In this document: positions 25,129 through 36,771 of the stretch, in pieces
Layout: each line of letters begins with the position of its first letter
How positions within the stretch are numbered: the stretch's first letter is position 1
DNA from: an uncultured Prevotella sp.
GTDB lineage: Bacteria > Bacteroidota > Bacteroidia > Bacteroidales > Bacteroidaceae
NCBI GenBank assembly: GCA_947170725.1
Contig: CAMVUM010000019.1
Coordinates: 1 to 60,538, forward strand
Reading direction: 5' to 3'
Length of the DNA: 60,538 bases
Position numbers and translations under genes: made by a program
The notes under the pieces: model-generated
The model's database searches: none
What the model saw: the letters and a program-made list of their open reading frames with translations, nothing else
Told to the model about the DNA's origin: nothing

Positions 25129-27611
25129 AGCTTGATGGATTTATCGTCCTTGTTGCCATAGTGGCTGTTCACATAAGTGCCGTATGTATATCCGCCGTAA
25201 TGGTTCTTATACGTATATCGTCCGTATGAGCCGTATCCGTAATAGTAGCTGTGCTTTTTCTTGGACATGTCAATACCGTTAAGGACGTAGCACATGTTTG
25301 GCAACTTGTTTTCCGCATGGAGTCTGTTGAACAGCTCAAAGCTTGACTTCGGCGTATAGTCGGCGCGGCAGACAATTACGGTTACGTCTGTCAGCTTGCC
25401 GATTTGCAGAGAGTCGCTAACCAATCCGACCGGAGCTGTATCCATAATGATATAGTCGTATTCATCCTTGAGTTTTTCGATGATGTCGCCCAAATGTTCG
25501 CGGGCCAGCAACTCGGTGGGGTTCGGCGGTATGGGACCGGCGGCCATCACGTCAAGATTGGCGCTGACGCCTGACGGACAAATCTGTTTCTGTATATCTT
25601 CCATAGACAGTTTGTCTTTCACGAGCAGGTTGGTGACGCCCACCTTAGAGCTTGGAAGATTGAAAATCTTGGCCAAACGCGGCTTGCGTATATCCAGACC
25701 CATGATGATAACCTTCTTTCCAAGAGTTGCGAAGCTGACAGCAAGGTTGACTGCATTGAAAGTCTTTCCTTCTCCGGAGGTCGATGATGTGAACATGACA
25801 ACCTTCTGATTGCTGTCGAGCATGAACTGGATGTTGGTTCGCATTGATCTGAATATTTCGTCAATCTGATTATTCTGGTTCTCGTGGACAACAATACTGT
25901 TGCCGTCTCCCTCGCTTGACAGGGCGACATCCGCGATAATCGGCAGTTTGGTCAGCTTGTTCACATCGTCATGTCCCTCGATGCGGAAGCGCATCAACTG
26001 TAGCAGATAGATGACCAACAGCGGCAGACCGAGTCCGATGACGAACGCAACGAGCATGATCATGTTGCCTTTCGGGCTTACCTTTCCGCCGGAAAGCGGA
26101 ATGTCGATGAGCTTGCCCTTGTCGGCTGTGGCTGACAGTGAAATTGAGTTTTCCTCGCGTTTCTGGAGCAACATCAGGTAAAGTCCCGACTTGATTTCCT
26201 GCTGACGGCCAATCTGGGTGAGGATACGCTCCTGTTCCGGAGTACTGGCCACTTTGTTGCTATATACCGAATACTGTTTCTCTATGCTCTGCAGCTGGAT
26301 GTTGGCCTGCTGGCGTGCCTGTGAGAGGGCTGTGCGGATACTGTTTTCGAGGTCGTTGAGGGCCGACGTTATTGTCTGTACCTGCGGAGATATCTCGGAA
26401 ACGGTGCGCAACATGCGGTTGCGGTCAAGCACCGACTGGTTGTATTTGTTGATGAGCGCCGTAGACGAAACGTCCGTCAGTCCGACGTTTGAGGGGATAA
26501 TCTGATAGCGGTTTTCCGGATTGTCCACATATTCGCGGAGGAAGTCGAGCATCTGTATCTGAGAGCGGGCTTCCGAAAGCTTGGCCGAATACTGGCTTGT
26601 CTGGGCCAAAGTTTCCGTAGCGTCGAGCTTGAGCTGTGTCAGATTGTTGCGCTTCTTGTACTCTTCAAGCTCGCTTTCGGTTGTTCCCAGTTCCGCGCTG
26701 ATTTTCTCCAAACGTCCGTTGATGAACTCTTCCGTTTTAACTGCAATTTCGTTCTTGTCGGCATTTGCCTGACGATTGTAGCAGATGGCGAGCTGTTTGA
26801 GGTAGTCCATAGCTCTGGTCAGGTTGCGATCCCGCAAGGTTATGAGGGCTATGGAGGTCATCTTTGAGGTAGGTTCTACGCTCATGGAGCCGACGTATGT
26901 ATTTGCCATGGCCATAGGCGGATAGATGCGGACGTAGATTTCCTTATCCCATGTAGCTTTGCTTGTCTGATTTTTTGTGAATGTCAGTACTCCGGCCGGT
27001 GTCTTATATGTGGCGGGCAGTGTCGTGAATGACGTTTCGAACGGAATTTCATTGCCGGTTTTTTCGTCATAAGTCTTACCGGTTACCTTGTATGTTTTTC
27101 CGCTTTTCTCTATCTTCATGTCCACCGGCAGCATGGTCTCGTCCATCCTTTCGAGACTTGTCGGGTCGATGTCCACGTTGATGGGCTGTGTCTTATAAAT
27201 GAGTTGTTTTTTGACAAGCCCTTGGAATTTGTATTCCACATAGAGACGAAGGTCCTTCACGGTCTCGTGGGCAAGAATACGGCTCTGGAGAATCTCCACT
27301 TCGTTATCAATTCCGGCACTGTTGGAGATGAAACCAAGTTCCGACATGTTTGCCAGCATCTGATTGCCGGTGTTCCTGCGTGAATTGTCATCGTCTTTGA
27401 TGAGCATCTTGACGGATGCCTGATAGACGGGACTCTTGTAGCGCAGGTAAAGGAATGCTCCGCAAAGGAAAATGATGACCGATAGTACGAACCACTGCCA
27501 GTTGAGCAGAAACATGGTCAGAATGCTCTTAAAATCGAACGACGATCCATCCTCCTGGGTCTCGACGGCTTCGAAATTAGCCAAAGTGTCAATCTTGTTC
27601 TTTTCTTCCAT
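25125..27611 (-). CDS. Wzc-like polysaccharide co-polymerase and BY-kinase
   Basis: Inner-membrane chain-length regulator with a cytoplasmic bacterial tyrosine kinase domain. Two membrane helices (WFVLSVIIFLCGAFLYL near 40, MIMLVAFVIGLGLPLLVIYL near 525) bracket a periplasmic Wzz domain with long coiled coil (about 290-480). The kinase domain has MFTSSTSGEGKTFNAVNLAV (Walker A), VIIMGLDIRKPRL (Walker A') and YIIMDTAPVGLVSDSL (Walker B). The tail is a tyrosine cluster (SYYYGYGSYGRYTY and more, over ten tyrosines in the last 40 residues), the autophosphorylation site. 828 residues is the common Bacteroidetes length. It follows rfbA by 19 bases. Confidence 0.93.
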   Translation of the reverse strand: MEEKNKIDTLANFEAVETQEDGSSFDFKSILTMFLLNWQWFVLSVIIFLCGAFLYLRYKSPVYQASVKMLIKDDDNSRRNTGNQMLANMSELGFISNSAGIDNEVEILQSRILAHETVKDLRLYVEYKFQGLVKKQLIYKTQPINVDIDPTSLERMDETMLPVDMKIEKSGKTYKVTGKTYDEKTGNEIPFETSFTTLPATYKTPAGVLTFTKNQTSKATWDKEIYVRIYPPMAMANTYVGSMSVEPTSKMTSIALITLRDRNLTRAMDYLKQLAICYNRQANADKNEIAVKTEEFINGRLEKISAELGTTESELEEYKKRNNLTQLKLDATETLAQTSQYSAKLSEARSQIQMLDFLREYVDNPENRYQIIPSNVGLTDVSSTALINKYNQSVLDRNRMLRTVSEISPQVQTITSALNDLENSIRTALSQARQQANIQLQSIEKQYSVYSNKVASTPEQERILTQIGRQQEIKSGLYLMLLQKREENSISLSATADKGKLIDIPLSGGKVSPKGNMIMLVAFVIGLGLPLLVIYLLQLMRFRIEGHDDVNKLTKLPIIADVALSSEGDGNSIVVHENQNNQIDEIFRSMRTNIQFMLDSNQKVVMFTSSTSGEGKTFNAVNLAVSFATLGKKVIIMGLDIRKPRLAKIFNLPSSKVGVTNLLVKDKLSMEDIQKQICPSGVSANLDVMAAGPIPPNPTELLAREHLGDIIEKLKDEYDYIIMDTAPVGLVSDSLQIGKLTDVTVIVCRADYTPKSSFELFNRLHAENKLPNMCYVLNGIDMSKKKHSYYYGYGSYGRYTYKNHYGGYTYGTYVNSHYGNKDDKSIKL

Positions 27612-27630
27612 TAATATATTGTTTATGTTC

Positions 27631-28497
27631 TTAAATGCTCATGAGATATTTTCCGTAGTCATTCTTCGCCATCGGTTCGGCCAAACGGTGAAGTTCTTCG
27701 TGTGTAATCCAGCCTTTGCGATAGGCTATTTCCTCCAGACAGGCGACTTTCAGTCCCTGTCTTTTTTCGATGACTTCAATGAAGGTGCTGGCCTCGCTCA
27801 GACTATCGTGTGTGCCTGTGTCCAGCCAGGCGAAACCACGTTGCAGCGTCTGTACCCTGAGTTGTTTTCGGCGGAGATACTCCTGGTTGACAGATGTGAT
27901 TTCCAGTTCGCCCCGTTCGCTTGGCTTAATGGAACGTGCAATCTCCACAACGCTGTTCGGATAGAAATAAAGTCCCACTACGGCATAGTTCGATTTGGGG
28001 TGTCGGGGTTTCTCCTCAATGCTCATACAGTTGCCTTCGGCGTCGAATTCGGCTACTCCGTATCTCTCCGGGTCATTGACATAATAGCCGAAGACCGTAG
28101 CCTTGTTTTCCGTTTCCACATTATTGACGCTCTGACGCAGCATTCCGGAAAATCCGCTGCCATAGAAGATATTGTCACCGAGCACGAGGCAGACGTTATC
28201 CGTGCCGATAAAATCGGCTCCGATGATGAAAGCCTGGGCCAGGCCGTCAGGCGACGGTTGTTCCGCATAGCTGAAACTGACTCCCATCGCTTTCCCGTCA
28301 CCAAGCAGCCTGCGGAATCCCGGAAGATCGTCGGGAGTGCTGATGATGAGTATATCCCGTATTCCGGCCAGCATGAGGACAGATATGGGATAGTATATCA
28401 TTGGCTTGTCAAAGATGGGTATCAGCTGCTTGCTGATGCCCTTGGTGATGGGGTACAGCCGCGTACCGCTGCCACCGGCCAGAACGATACCTTTCAT
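27631..28497 (-). CDS. rfbA: Glucose-1-phosphate thymidylyltransferase
   Basis: Makes dTDP-glucose from dTTP and glucose-1-phosphate, the first step to dTDP-rhamnose and related sugars. It begins [20 protein letters not shown] and [20 protein letters not shown], with the signature nucleotide loop and the [10 protein letters not shown] block. Further conserved: [32 protein letters not shown] and [12 protein letters not shown]. 288 residues is normal. No rfbB, rfbC or rfbD lies nearby, so they must be elsewhere. First gene of the transcript that runs into the Wzc-like kinase and HAD genes. Confidence 0.96.
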   Translation of the reverse strand: MKGIVLAGGSGTRLYPITKGISKQLIPIFDKPMIYYPISVLMLAGIRDILIISTPDDLPGFRRLLGDGKAMGVSFSYAEQPSPDGLAQAFIIGADFIGTDNVCLVLGDNIFYGSGFSGMLRQSVNNVETENKATVFGYYVNDPERYGVAEFDAEGNCMSIEEKPRHPKSNYAVVGLYFYPNSVVEIARSIKPSERGELEITSVNQEYLRRKQLRVQTLQRGFAWLDTGTHDSLSEASTFIEVIEKRQGLKVACLEEIAYRKGWITHEELHRLAEPMAKNDYGKYLMSI

Positions 28498-28529
28498 TAA
28501 AATTGTATTTTTATATTAAGAAATCGTTG

Positions 28530-28537
28530 CAAAGGTA
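28530..28537 (-). promoter_or_regulatory. Promoter -7 element for rfbA
   Basis: Minus-strand TACCTTTG about 33 bases before the rfbA start. No clear -33 element. Confidence 0.6.
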
Positions 28538-28601
28538 AGAATTTATTTTATTAATACCATTATTTATAACGGATTTTAATTAGAATGTGCGGAATAATCC
28601 T

Positions 28602-28609
28602 TAACTTTG
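28602..28609 (+). promoter_or_regulatory. Promoter -7 element for the 28716 gene
   Basis: TAACTTTG followed by CACC. The leader to the start codon at 28716 would be about 100 bases. Confidence 0.6.
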
Positions 28610-28715
28610 CACCCGTAAATACCAATCCATGTCCGTCTGTGGCATATTTCCGCCGGTTTGTCCGTGACGCGGATATTGGCGTAAGGCGGCATGAATGAAG
28701 TTAAAAATCAGAATT

Positions 28716-29345
28716 ATGAGTATATTTTCAAAACTGTTCGGCAAGAAGGCCGAGGAAGAGTCGAAAACCGGCGGAATGGAAGACTTCATGACTCTCATAC
28801 GCGTTTATTTTCAGGCTGCCATTGCGGCAGACCTCGGCATAACCAATCTGGCCATGCTGCCGGATTTGAGAGTGTTCAAGACAACGTTGCGTGTTCCTAC
28901 TGTCAACAACAAACTGGGCGTGGGCGAGAAAGCCCGTTGCCGCAAGATGCTGAAGGAAATCTATTCCATGGACGATTCTTTTTTCAAGGAGATTGACCAA
29001 AGTCTGCGCCGTAACTGCCGCAAGATTCAGGATGTCCAGATATATCTCGTCCAGTTCCAGAATTTCACTCAGGACCTCATGATGCTCATGGGCAATCTTA
29101 TGAAGTTCAAGCTCCGGTTGCCGGGATTCTTCAAAAAAGCCATGTACACCATGACGGAGAAGACCGTCAACGACATCTTCACAAAGAACAACTACACCGA
29201 TCCGGGCGTTCTGAAGGCTGTTGTGGCCATCCGTGAATATGACAAGCGGCTCGGTTTCTCACAGCGTTGGGTGACGGATTTTGTCTATAAAGTAGTCATG
29301 CTTGCCAAGAAAGAGCCGCGGCCGAAAGACGAAGAGTCCAAATAA
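28716..29345 (+). CDS. Conserved Bacteroidales protein of unknown function
   Basis: A 209-residue soluble, helix-rich protein. It opens with MSIFSKLFGKKAEEESKTGG, an amphipathic basic N-terminus that could touch the membrane, and has a long conserved-looking middle (DLGITNLAMLPDLRVFKTTL; KARCRKMLKEIYSMDDSFFK; RRNCRKIQDVQIYLVQFQNF). No catalytic motif, membrane helix or signal is visible. I start at ATG 28716, since upstream in-frame codons (MKLKIRI) lie before a standard leader. Own promoter and terminator make it a single-gene unit. I recall homologues in Bacteroides and Prevotella annotated only as hypothetical. Confidence 0.7.
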   Translation: MSIFSKLFGKKAEEESKTGGMEDFMTLIRVYFQAAIAADLGITNLAMLPDLRVFKTTLRVPTVNNKLGVGEKARCRKMLKEIYSMDDSFFKEIDQSLRRNCRKIQDVQIYLVQFQNFTQDLMMLMGNLMKFKLRLPGFFKKAMYTMTEKTVNDIFTKNNYTDPGVLKAVVAIREYDKRLGFSQRWVTDFVYKVVMLAKKEPRPKDEESK

Positions 29346-29398
29346 TACACCCGTCTTTTCCCGTATATTTCCATACTTGGAACAACAAAACTTATAAC

Positions 29399-29451
29399 AA
29401 CAAAGGCTTCGTTCCGGACACAACAATATTGTCCTGACCGAAGCCTTTGTT
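29399..29451 (+). terminator. Terminator of the 28716 gene
   Basis: AACAAAGGCTTCG (29399-29411) pairs with 29439-29451, and GGACA/TGTCC pairs inside. The stem ends in A- and T-rich borders. The stretch 29452-29640 beyond it holds no credible gene. Confidence 0.7.
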
Positions 29452-29642
29452 TATGAAAAAGCCCATTGCCTGTTGTCCCATTTTGAAACACCAGCTACAA
29501 AGGGATATAGCCCTACAGTGATAATGAAAACGTTATGTAGCCATGAAAGCAGAATGGTTACAATCTCTTCCGCCATAACATAAAAAACGTTAAACGTGAT
29601 TATTATTCCCCCGCTGATAATCCGATGTTTGTCTTTTTGTGT

Positions 29643-29650
29643 TAATTTTG
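29643..29650 (+). promoter_or_regulatory. Likely -7 element before the cobalamin riboswitch
   Basis: TAATTTTG directly upstream of the riboswitch. No well-placed -33 TTTG. Confidence 0.5.
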
Positions 29651-29657
29651 CATCTGT

Positions 29658-29822
29658 CAAGGTTCGCATAACAGCGATTAAAAGGGAATGGTGGTGGAAA
29701 TCCCCGACTGTCCCGCAGCAGTGAGTTCCTTTTAAAGGCCTCTGATAGCAAATCCACTGTTTTCACAGGAAGTGAAAATGGGAAGGAGTCAGAAGCCGGA
29801 ACGAAGTCTGAAGACCTGCCTT
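29658..29822 (+). promoter_or_regulatory. Cobalamin (adenosylcobalamin) riboswitch
   Basis: The conserved blocks occur in the right order: AAAAGGGAATGGTGGTGGAA then ATCCCCGACTGTCCCGCAGC with AGTGA, CCACTG near 29754, GGGAAGG near 29780, and AAGTCTGAAGACCTGCC (the B12 box region) ending near 29820. This is a B12-sensing aptamer on the plus strand. No B12 transport or synthesis gene follows: the next gene in that direction is murF, about 425 bases on, with its own promoter and a terminator between. The aptamer itself looks intact. Confidence 0.88.
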
Positions 29823-30012
29823 GCTTATAGACAAAAGCTGAAATTCCTCGGAGTAAGGAAGTCTGAAGCGCTCATGAAATTTACGATTTGCGAAACAGTG
29901 AACCGCATGTGCGGACACAATCGGCGCGGGCTTCGTCTTAGGGGATATTACGGTTTGTCACTGACATTTTTCAGAACCGTACGTGTATTATTATATAAGT
30001 TTGTTTACAGGC

Positions 30013-30044
30013 AAGTCCCGGCCGTGAGGTCGGGACTTGTTTCA
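30013..30044 (+). terminator. Terminator between the riboswitch and murF
   Basis: CAAGTCCCG (30013-30021) pairs with CGGGACTTG (30032-30040), followed by TTTC. It would end transcripts from the riboswitch. The stretch 29823-30012 shows no gene I believe in. Confidence 0.6.
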
Positions 30045-30190
30045 TATCTGTTGTGGTTTTCCGTAAGCAATCTGTTGTCTGCCCTGTTTTCAAAAGTCTT
30101 GCTGCCCGTTCTCTGCTGATAGATGAAATTTCTCAGATATTTGAAAGCGATTTGGTGGCATAAAAGTGAGTGTGTTCGGAAATTTTGATG

Positions 30191-30198
30191 TACTTTTG
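30191..30198 (+). promoter_or_regulatory. Promoter -7 element for murF
   Basis: TACTTTTG followed by CA, with the start codon 50 bases downstream. Confidence 0.65.
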
Positions 30199-30247
30199 CA
30201 GGACTTATAAAAGAACAGGAAATATACCGTAAAATCAATCTGAAGTT

Positions 30248-31546
30248 ATGGAAATATCAGAATTGTATAGCATTTATTCCGCCAATCCCGTGCTGACGAC
30301 TGACAGCCGCGACTGTCCCGAAGGTTCAATCTTCTTAGCTCTAAAGGGAGCTTCGTTCAACGGCAACCGTTTTGCCGCTGCGGCGTTGGAGAAAGGTTGC
30401 GCATGGGCGGTAGTGGACGAACCAGAGTTTGCCTCAGATCCGCGTTGCATCCTCGTCGACAACTGTCTGAAAACGTTTCAGCTGCTGGCCCGCCATCATC
30501 GTCGCCGGTTCTCTATTCCCGTAATCGGTATCACCGGAACTAATGGAAAGACAACCACCAAGGAGCTTGTTTCGGCCGTGTTGGCCCGCCGCTACCGAGT
30601 TCTTTATACCGAAGGCAATTTCAACAACGATATCGGTGTGCCCAAGACGCTCCTGCGTATCACTCCCGACCACGAAATAGCTGTAGTGGAGATGGGGGCG
30701 AGCCATCCCGGAGACATCCGCACGCTGGTTGAGGTGGTAGAGCCGACATGCGGACTGATCACCAACGTCGGCCGTGCCCATCTTCAGGGTTTCGGCTCGC
30801 TGGAAGGTGTGATTCGCACAAAAGGTGAACTCTACGACTATCTGCGCGGGCGTGAAGATAGCGTGACATTCATAAATACGGACAATTCCCATCTGATGTC
30901 AATTGCCGGCGGCCTGCCCCGCATGGTGACCTATGGCCGTGGAGCGTCGGCTTCCGTGAAGGGCGAGATTGTCGGTTGTGCTCCTTTCCTCCGTTTCCGC
31001 TGGAAGGCTGAGGTCGCAGGAACGGAATGGCACGAGGTTGCAACCCATCTCATCGGGGCTTACAATATGGACAATATGCTGGCAGCAATCACCGTCGGAC
31101 TACATTTTGAGGTAGCTCCGGAAGACATTTGCCGTGCGCTGGAGGACTATATTCCAGGCAATAACCGTTCGCAGCTCACCGTTACCGACAATAACCGCCT
31201 GATTGTAGATGCCTACAACGCCAATCCTACGAGTATGACGGCCGCAATAGAGAATTTCCGCGATATGACGGCCGACGGAAAGATGGCTATCCTCGGCGAT
31301 ATGGGTGAGCTTGGCGACGTCAGTGCAGAGGAACACCGGCGTGTGGTACAGCTGCTCATGGACGCCGGTCTGAAGGACGTGTGGCTCGTCGGCAGCGAAT
31401 TCGGACGGACGGAATGTCCGTTCCGTAAGTTTGCCGATGTTGATGAAGTGAAGGCTTTGTTGGCCGAAAAGCGCCCCTCCGGACGCTGTATTCTCATCAA
31501 GGGAAGCCATTCCACACGTCTCTGCGAACTTCCTGAATTGCTCTGA
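30248..31546 (+). CDS. murF: UDP-N-acetylmuramoyl-tripeptide--D-alanyl-D-alanine ligase
   Basis: Adds D-Ala-D-Ala to UDP-MurNAc-tripeptide, the last cytoplasmic step of peptidoglycan precursor synthesis. Mur ligase features: an N-terminal uridine-binding domain with VLTTDSRDCPEGSIFLALKG, the ATP loop VIGITGTNGKTTTKELVSAV (near 100), AVVEMGASHPGDI, ITNVGRAHLQGFGS and IVDAYNANPTSM (DxYNANP typical of MurF). 432 residues is typical. It stands alone rather than in a division and cell-wall cluster, which is common in Bacteroidetes. Followed by a strong terminator. Confidence 0.96.
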   Translation: MEISELYSIYSANPVLTTDSRDCPEGSIFLALKGASFNGNRFAAAALEKGCAWAVVDEPEFASDPRCILVDNCLKTFQLLARHHRRRFSIPVIGITGTNGKTTTKELVSAVLARRYRVLYTEGNFNNDIGVPKTLLRITPDHEIAVVEMGASHPGDIRTLVEVVEPTCGLITNVGRAHLQGFGSLEGVIRTKGELYDYLRGREDSVTFINTDNSHLMSIAGGLPRMVTYGRGASASVKGEIVGCAPFLRFRWKAEVAGTEWHEVATHLIGAYNMDNMLAAITVGLHFEVAPEDICRALEDYIPGNNRSQLTVTDNNRLIVDAYNANPTSMTAAIENFRDMTADGKMAILGDMGELGDVSAEEHRRVVQLLMDAGLKDVWLVGSEFGRTECPFRKFADVDEVKALLAEKRPSGRCILIKGSHSTRLCELPELL

Positions 31547-31576
31547 CGGTCAGGTAGATATGCCGCATTTTTTTAT

Positions 31577-31653
31577 CGGAGTAATCCGGCTCGCGCGTTT
31601 TCCGCTCTCCCAAACGGTCTTCGGAAACTGCGGGAACCGGATTACTCCGTTTT
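31577..31653 (+). terminator. Terminator of murF
   Basis: CGGAGTAATCCGG (31577-31589) pairs with 31637-31649 followed by TTTTC. A shorter inverted repeat TTCGGTATTGT/ACAATACCGAA lies further on at 31738-31781. Confidence 0.7.
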
Positions 31654-31904
31654 CAGGGTGGCTTCGCGTCTTTTTTTGGGGGCTCACTATTGGTGACGTT
31701 TGTTTCTGTAATATGTTGATATTCCGTTATATACACATTCGGTATTGTCTTCTGCCGTATCATTGTGTTCACAATACCGAAGGTTCTCAAAAGTCCGTTT
31801 TGTCTTTATTATTCTGAATTTCGGCTGTTTCAATCCGGAGAGCCGGCCCGCTTGATTTTCCATTTTTCGTCACATTTTTCGTCCGAAAAACCACTGCCGT
31901 TTTG

Positions 31905-32009
31905 CCGTAAGGCTCTCCCGGGGGTGCAACGGGGCCGTTGTTGCATTGCGACGGGGCTGCCGTTGCACGACGATAACGGTTCCGTTGCACCCCCGGGAGA
32001 GCCTTACGA
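31905..32009 (+). repeat. 105-base foldback repeat, copy 2 of 3
   Basis: Arms 31906-31932 and 31982-32008 are 27-base perfect inverted repeats, the longest of the three copies. The block TTTGCACGCG recurs at 32096-32105, as near copy 1, and similarity to copy 3 continues to about 32190. It fills much of the 774-base gap between murF and ligA; no gene is seen there. Confidence 0.85.
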
Positions 32010-32283
32010 CTTGAAAAATATTGTGTTTTCAGGTCTTTCAAATTGCACACTTGTCGTTGTTTCGGATTGATCCGACTGACAGCCAGTAGGTTGCGTTTGC
32101 ACGCGTGAAATTCGCGAATTTGAAAATAAAAGTCCTGTGGTCTGAAATTCTCGAAATTTCAGGCCTCTTTGTCCGTGTTTTTCTGAATCTAACAGAAGTG
32201 GCGGTGTTTTGATCCGGAAATGGCGATTGACGGGTGATGCTCATAAAAAGTATTGCCATTTTCGTATTCTCGCGCTTTTTGAC

Positions 32284-32291
32284 TAACTTTG
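32284..32291 (+). promoter_or_regulatory. Promoter -7 element for ligA
   Basis: TAACTTTG followed by CAG, about 30 bases before the ATG. Confidence 0.65.
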
Positions 32292-32302
32292 CAGACATAT
32301 AA

Positions 32303-34336
<2,034 letters not shown>

Positions 34337-34338
34337 GG

Positions 34339-34386
34339 ATTTCGAGGAGTGAGGATTTTGAGGAGGTTCTCCTCACTCCTCGAAAT
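34339..34386. terminator. Bidirectional terminator between ligA and ccsBA
   Basis: ATTTCGAGGAGTGAGGA (34339-34355) pairs perfectly with 34370-34386, filling nearly the whole 53-base gap between the convergent stops. Confidence 0.75.
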
Positions 34387-34389
34387 ATC

Positions 34390-36675
34390 TCAGGCATAGG
34401 AGTGCATACCGCCGAGAACATAGTTCACTCCGAAGTATGTCATCAGGACGGTGAGGAAGGCGGCGGTCGTGAAGATATGGTATGTCAGCGGACGGCGGAG
34501 CGACGGCAGTGAGCCGGCATGGACGCCAACGGCATAGACCATCATCGTTATGAGCGCCCAGACCTCTTTCGGGTCCCATCCCCAATATGTTCCCCATGAG
34601 ACATTAGCCCATACGGCTCCGATGAAGATGCCGACGGCGAGCGTCGCGAGGGCGGGGTGGAGGAAAATCAGACTGAGCACGCGGAGCGCTTCCGGTGCGC
34701 CGGTCCGGCTGTTTCCGATGGCTTTCCGCGTCGCCGCAATGGCAAGGGCCGTCACACCGCAGATGAACGTCATGGCGAGCAGGGCGAATGAGAACATTAT
34801 GGCGGAGACATGGAGACTGAGCAGAGGTGAGTTGAGCACAGGCATGACGTGGCTTATGTTCGGGTCCATCTGTCCGATGTGGGACACGAGCAGGAAGAAG
34901 CCCGACATGAGGAAACCGAAGGCGAGCGCAATACGGAAGCGGCGGGCGGCTGCCAGCGATACGGCCATGACCACCCACGCCACGAAGAGCATCGTCTCAT
35001 AGCCGTTTGACATCGGGATTGTGCCGCTGATGATCCACCGTAGGGCCTCACATACGGTCAGGGCTGCCAATGACAGCACCATCACGGCGCAACAGATTCG
35101 GAATGCGGTGCCATTTGTTTTACCGCCACTGCCGGTCATCCGCCTCATTGTGACTGTCAGCATGACGACTCCGAACGTGAGATTGACCATGAAAAGGATT
35201 GTGGCGAACGGCACAGCATTGTATATCCGTTCGGCTTTCGTCTGCAAAGACGACGGCAACGACACGCCTCCGTTTTTCTTCTGATAGACTTTCATCTTGC
35301 CTATGAGCATTGCGGCGCGCTCCGTGTCACCGTCACCGGCAGCCTCGGCGAGCAGCGGGATGGCGCCCGCGATATACAGGGCGTCAGGTGTCGGCACCGT
35401 GGATGCGGGTTTGTCCGTCGGGGCATACCACGTAGTAGCGGCGTCGGCAGTATATGGGAACAGCTTCAGCAATGTTCCTCGTGTCATTTCCATGATCATC
35501 ATCAGGCGGTCGTCAACGGCCGCCACGTCTTTATGGAACTTATCCGACGCTCCCGCCATGGTCTCCTGGACGTACGGGCCGAGGATATAACCGCCCATGT
35601 CGCGGTTGAAGAACGTATTGACGGAACAGTGTTCCGGCAGCATCAGCGTCTCGCGCAGAGGTCCGTTCTTGAGCTTTATTATCGGTTCGTCAAACCAATG
35701 GTCTCTCCACAGGATAAATCCCGTGAGCACCTGTTCGGCCGTCAGCCCCTCGTATGAAGCCTTTCCGCAGAGCTTCCGTGTGAAATCGACGGCTAGAGTC
35801 TGGATCGGACAGATGCGTCCGTTATGAAGGACATGGAGCCGTCCGAATTCCTCGGCCGTCTCCTTGGGCAGCACGGGTGGTGTACTCTCACCCCCGTCAG
35901 CATCCGATAACATTGCGGCCGACGCCGGAATGAAGCCGGCTGGAGCCATGAGGATGGTCATGATGAGCGCGCTTTTCCTGACGGTCGGGCTTCGGAGAAG
36001 CCTTCGGAAAGTTCCGGCCGGATCAGCCAGCGACCAAAGAAACGAGATGAAGAGCAGCGCATAGCCCAGATATGTGACGGGAATACCCCATGGGTCGGCA
36101 TTGAGCGCGAGTATGCTGCCCTGCATGTCAGGGTCGTAGTCGCTCTGATAGAGCCTTACGCCGCGATGGGAGCAGATCCGGTTCATCGACACGACAGCGC
36201 TTCGAGTGTCTCCGTCGGTGATGGTGATGTGGGAAATGTAGTCCGCGGCGGACGTCGTGCCTTCATGATACTCCACCTCGAAACGGTTGAGACGTATGCC
36301 GAACGGAAGCTGGCGCTCGCTCACGTGGTCGCCGTCCTGAACCAGATATGTCACGACCGTCTCGCCTTGGCGCAGATGGACCATGCCGCGAGTGGCCGTG
36401 AGGTGTGTCAGCAGCGCCCCGGCGAGTATGATGACGAACGACAGGTGGAGCAGGACCGTTGACGCGCGGCGCACCTTACGCTTGACGAAATGAACGGCGG
36501 CAAAGGCCGTCAGCAATGCCCACAACGACGCGAACCACCACGCGCCGTAGATGTTTTCAGCCGTGAAGTGTGTGCCGTGGGCCTTCTCGACGAACGTTGC
36601 CGCGCCCATACATATTATAATAAGGACGTAGAAACATTTCAGGTATGCCGTAATTGAGATTCTGGACGTTGTCAT
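34390..36675 (-). CDS. Cytochrome c biogenesis protein CcsBA (ResB-ResC fusion)
   Basis: System II machine that carries haem across the inner membrane and attaches it to CxxCH motifs of exported c-type cytochromes. The N-terminal half is ResB-like (membrane helices near 12-30, 45-60, 72-90 and 198-215, with a periplasmic domain). The C-terminal half is CcsA-like with the haem-handling WWD segment WGTYWGWDPKEVWALI near 710 and conserved membrane histidines. 761 residues is short for CcsBA but close to forms in Bacteroidetes. Context is apt: the adjacent gene encodes an exported di-haem protein that needs this system. A hairpin and direct repeats lie upstream. Confidence 0.9.
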   Translation of the reverse strand: MTTSRISITAYLKCFYVLIIICMGAATFVEKAHGTHFTAENIYGAWWFASLWALLTAFAAVHFVKRKVRRASTVLLHLSFVIILAGALLTHLTATRGMVHLRQGETVVTYLVQDGDHVSERQLPFGIRLNRFEVEYHEGTTSAADYISHITITDGDTRSAVVSMNRICSHRGVRLYQSDYDPDMQGSILALNADPWGIPVTYLGYALLFISFLWSLADPAGTFRRLLRSPTVRKSALIMTILMAPAGFIPASAAMLSDADGGESTPPVLPKETAEEFGRLHVLHNGRICPIQTLAVDFTRKLCGKASYEGLTAEQVLTGFILWRDHWFDEPIIKLKNGPLRETLMLPEHCSVNTFFNRDMGGYILGPYVQETMAGASDKFHKDVAAVDDRLMMIMEMTRGTLLKLFPYTADAATTWYAPTDKPASTVPTPDALYIAGAIPLLAEAAGDGDTERAAMLIGKMKVYQKKNGGVSLPSSLQTKAERIYNAVPFATILFMVNLTFGVVMLTVTMRRMTGSGGKTNGTAFRICCAVMVLSLAALTVCEALRWIISGTIPMSNGYETMLFVAWVVMAVSLAAARRFRIALAFGFLMSGFFLLVSHIGQMDPNISHVMPVLNSPLLSLHVSAIMFSFALLAMTFICGVTALAIAATRKAIGNSRTGAPEALRVLSLIFLHPALATLAVGIFIGAVWANVSWGTYWGWDPKEVWALITMMVYAVGVHAGSLPSLRRPLTYHIFTTAAFLTVLMTYFGVNYVLGGMHSYA

Positions 36676-36771
36676 ATTTTATATTTCAGGCATCTTGACT
36701 GGGCTCTTTTGACGCCCTGTCGTTTGGAATAATGATTCATGTTGTTCAGTAAAATGACTCATAGAGTAATG

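Noticed and set aside
29874..30119. 82-codon frame after the riboswitch
   Set aside because: It runs through the likely terminator at 30013-30044 and has no recognisable start or domain.
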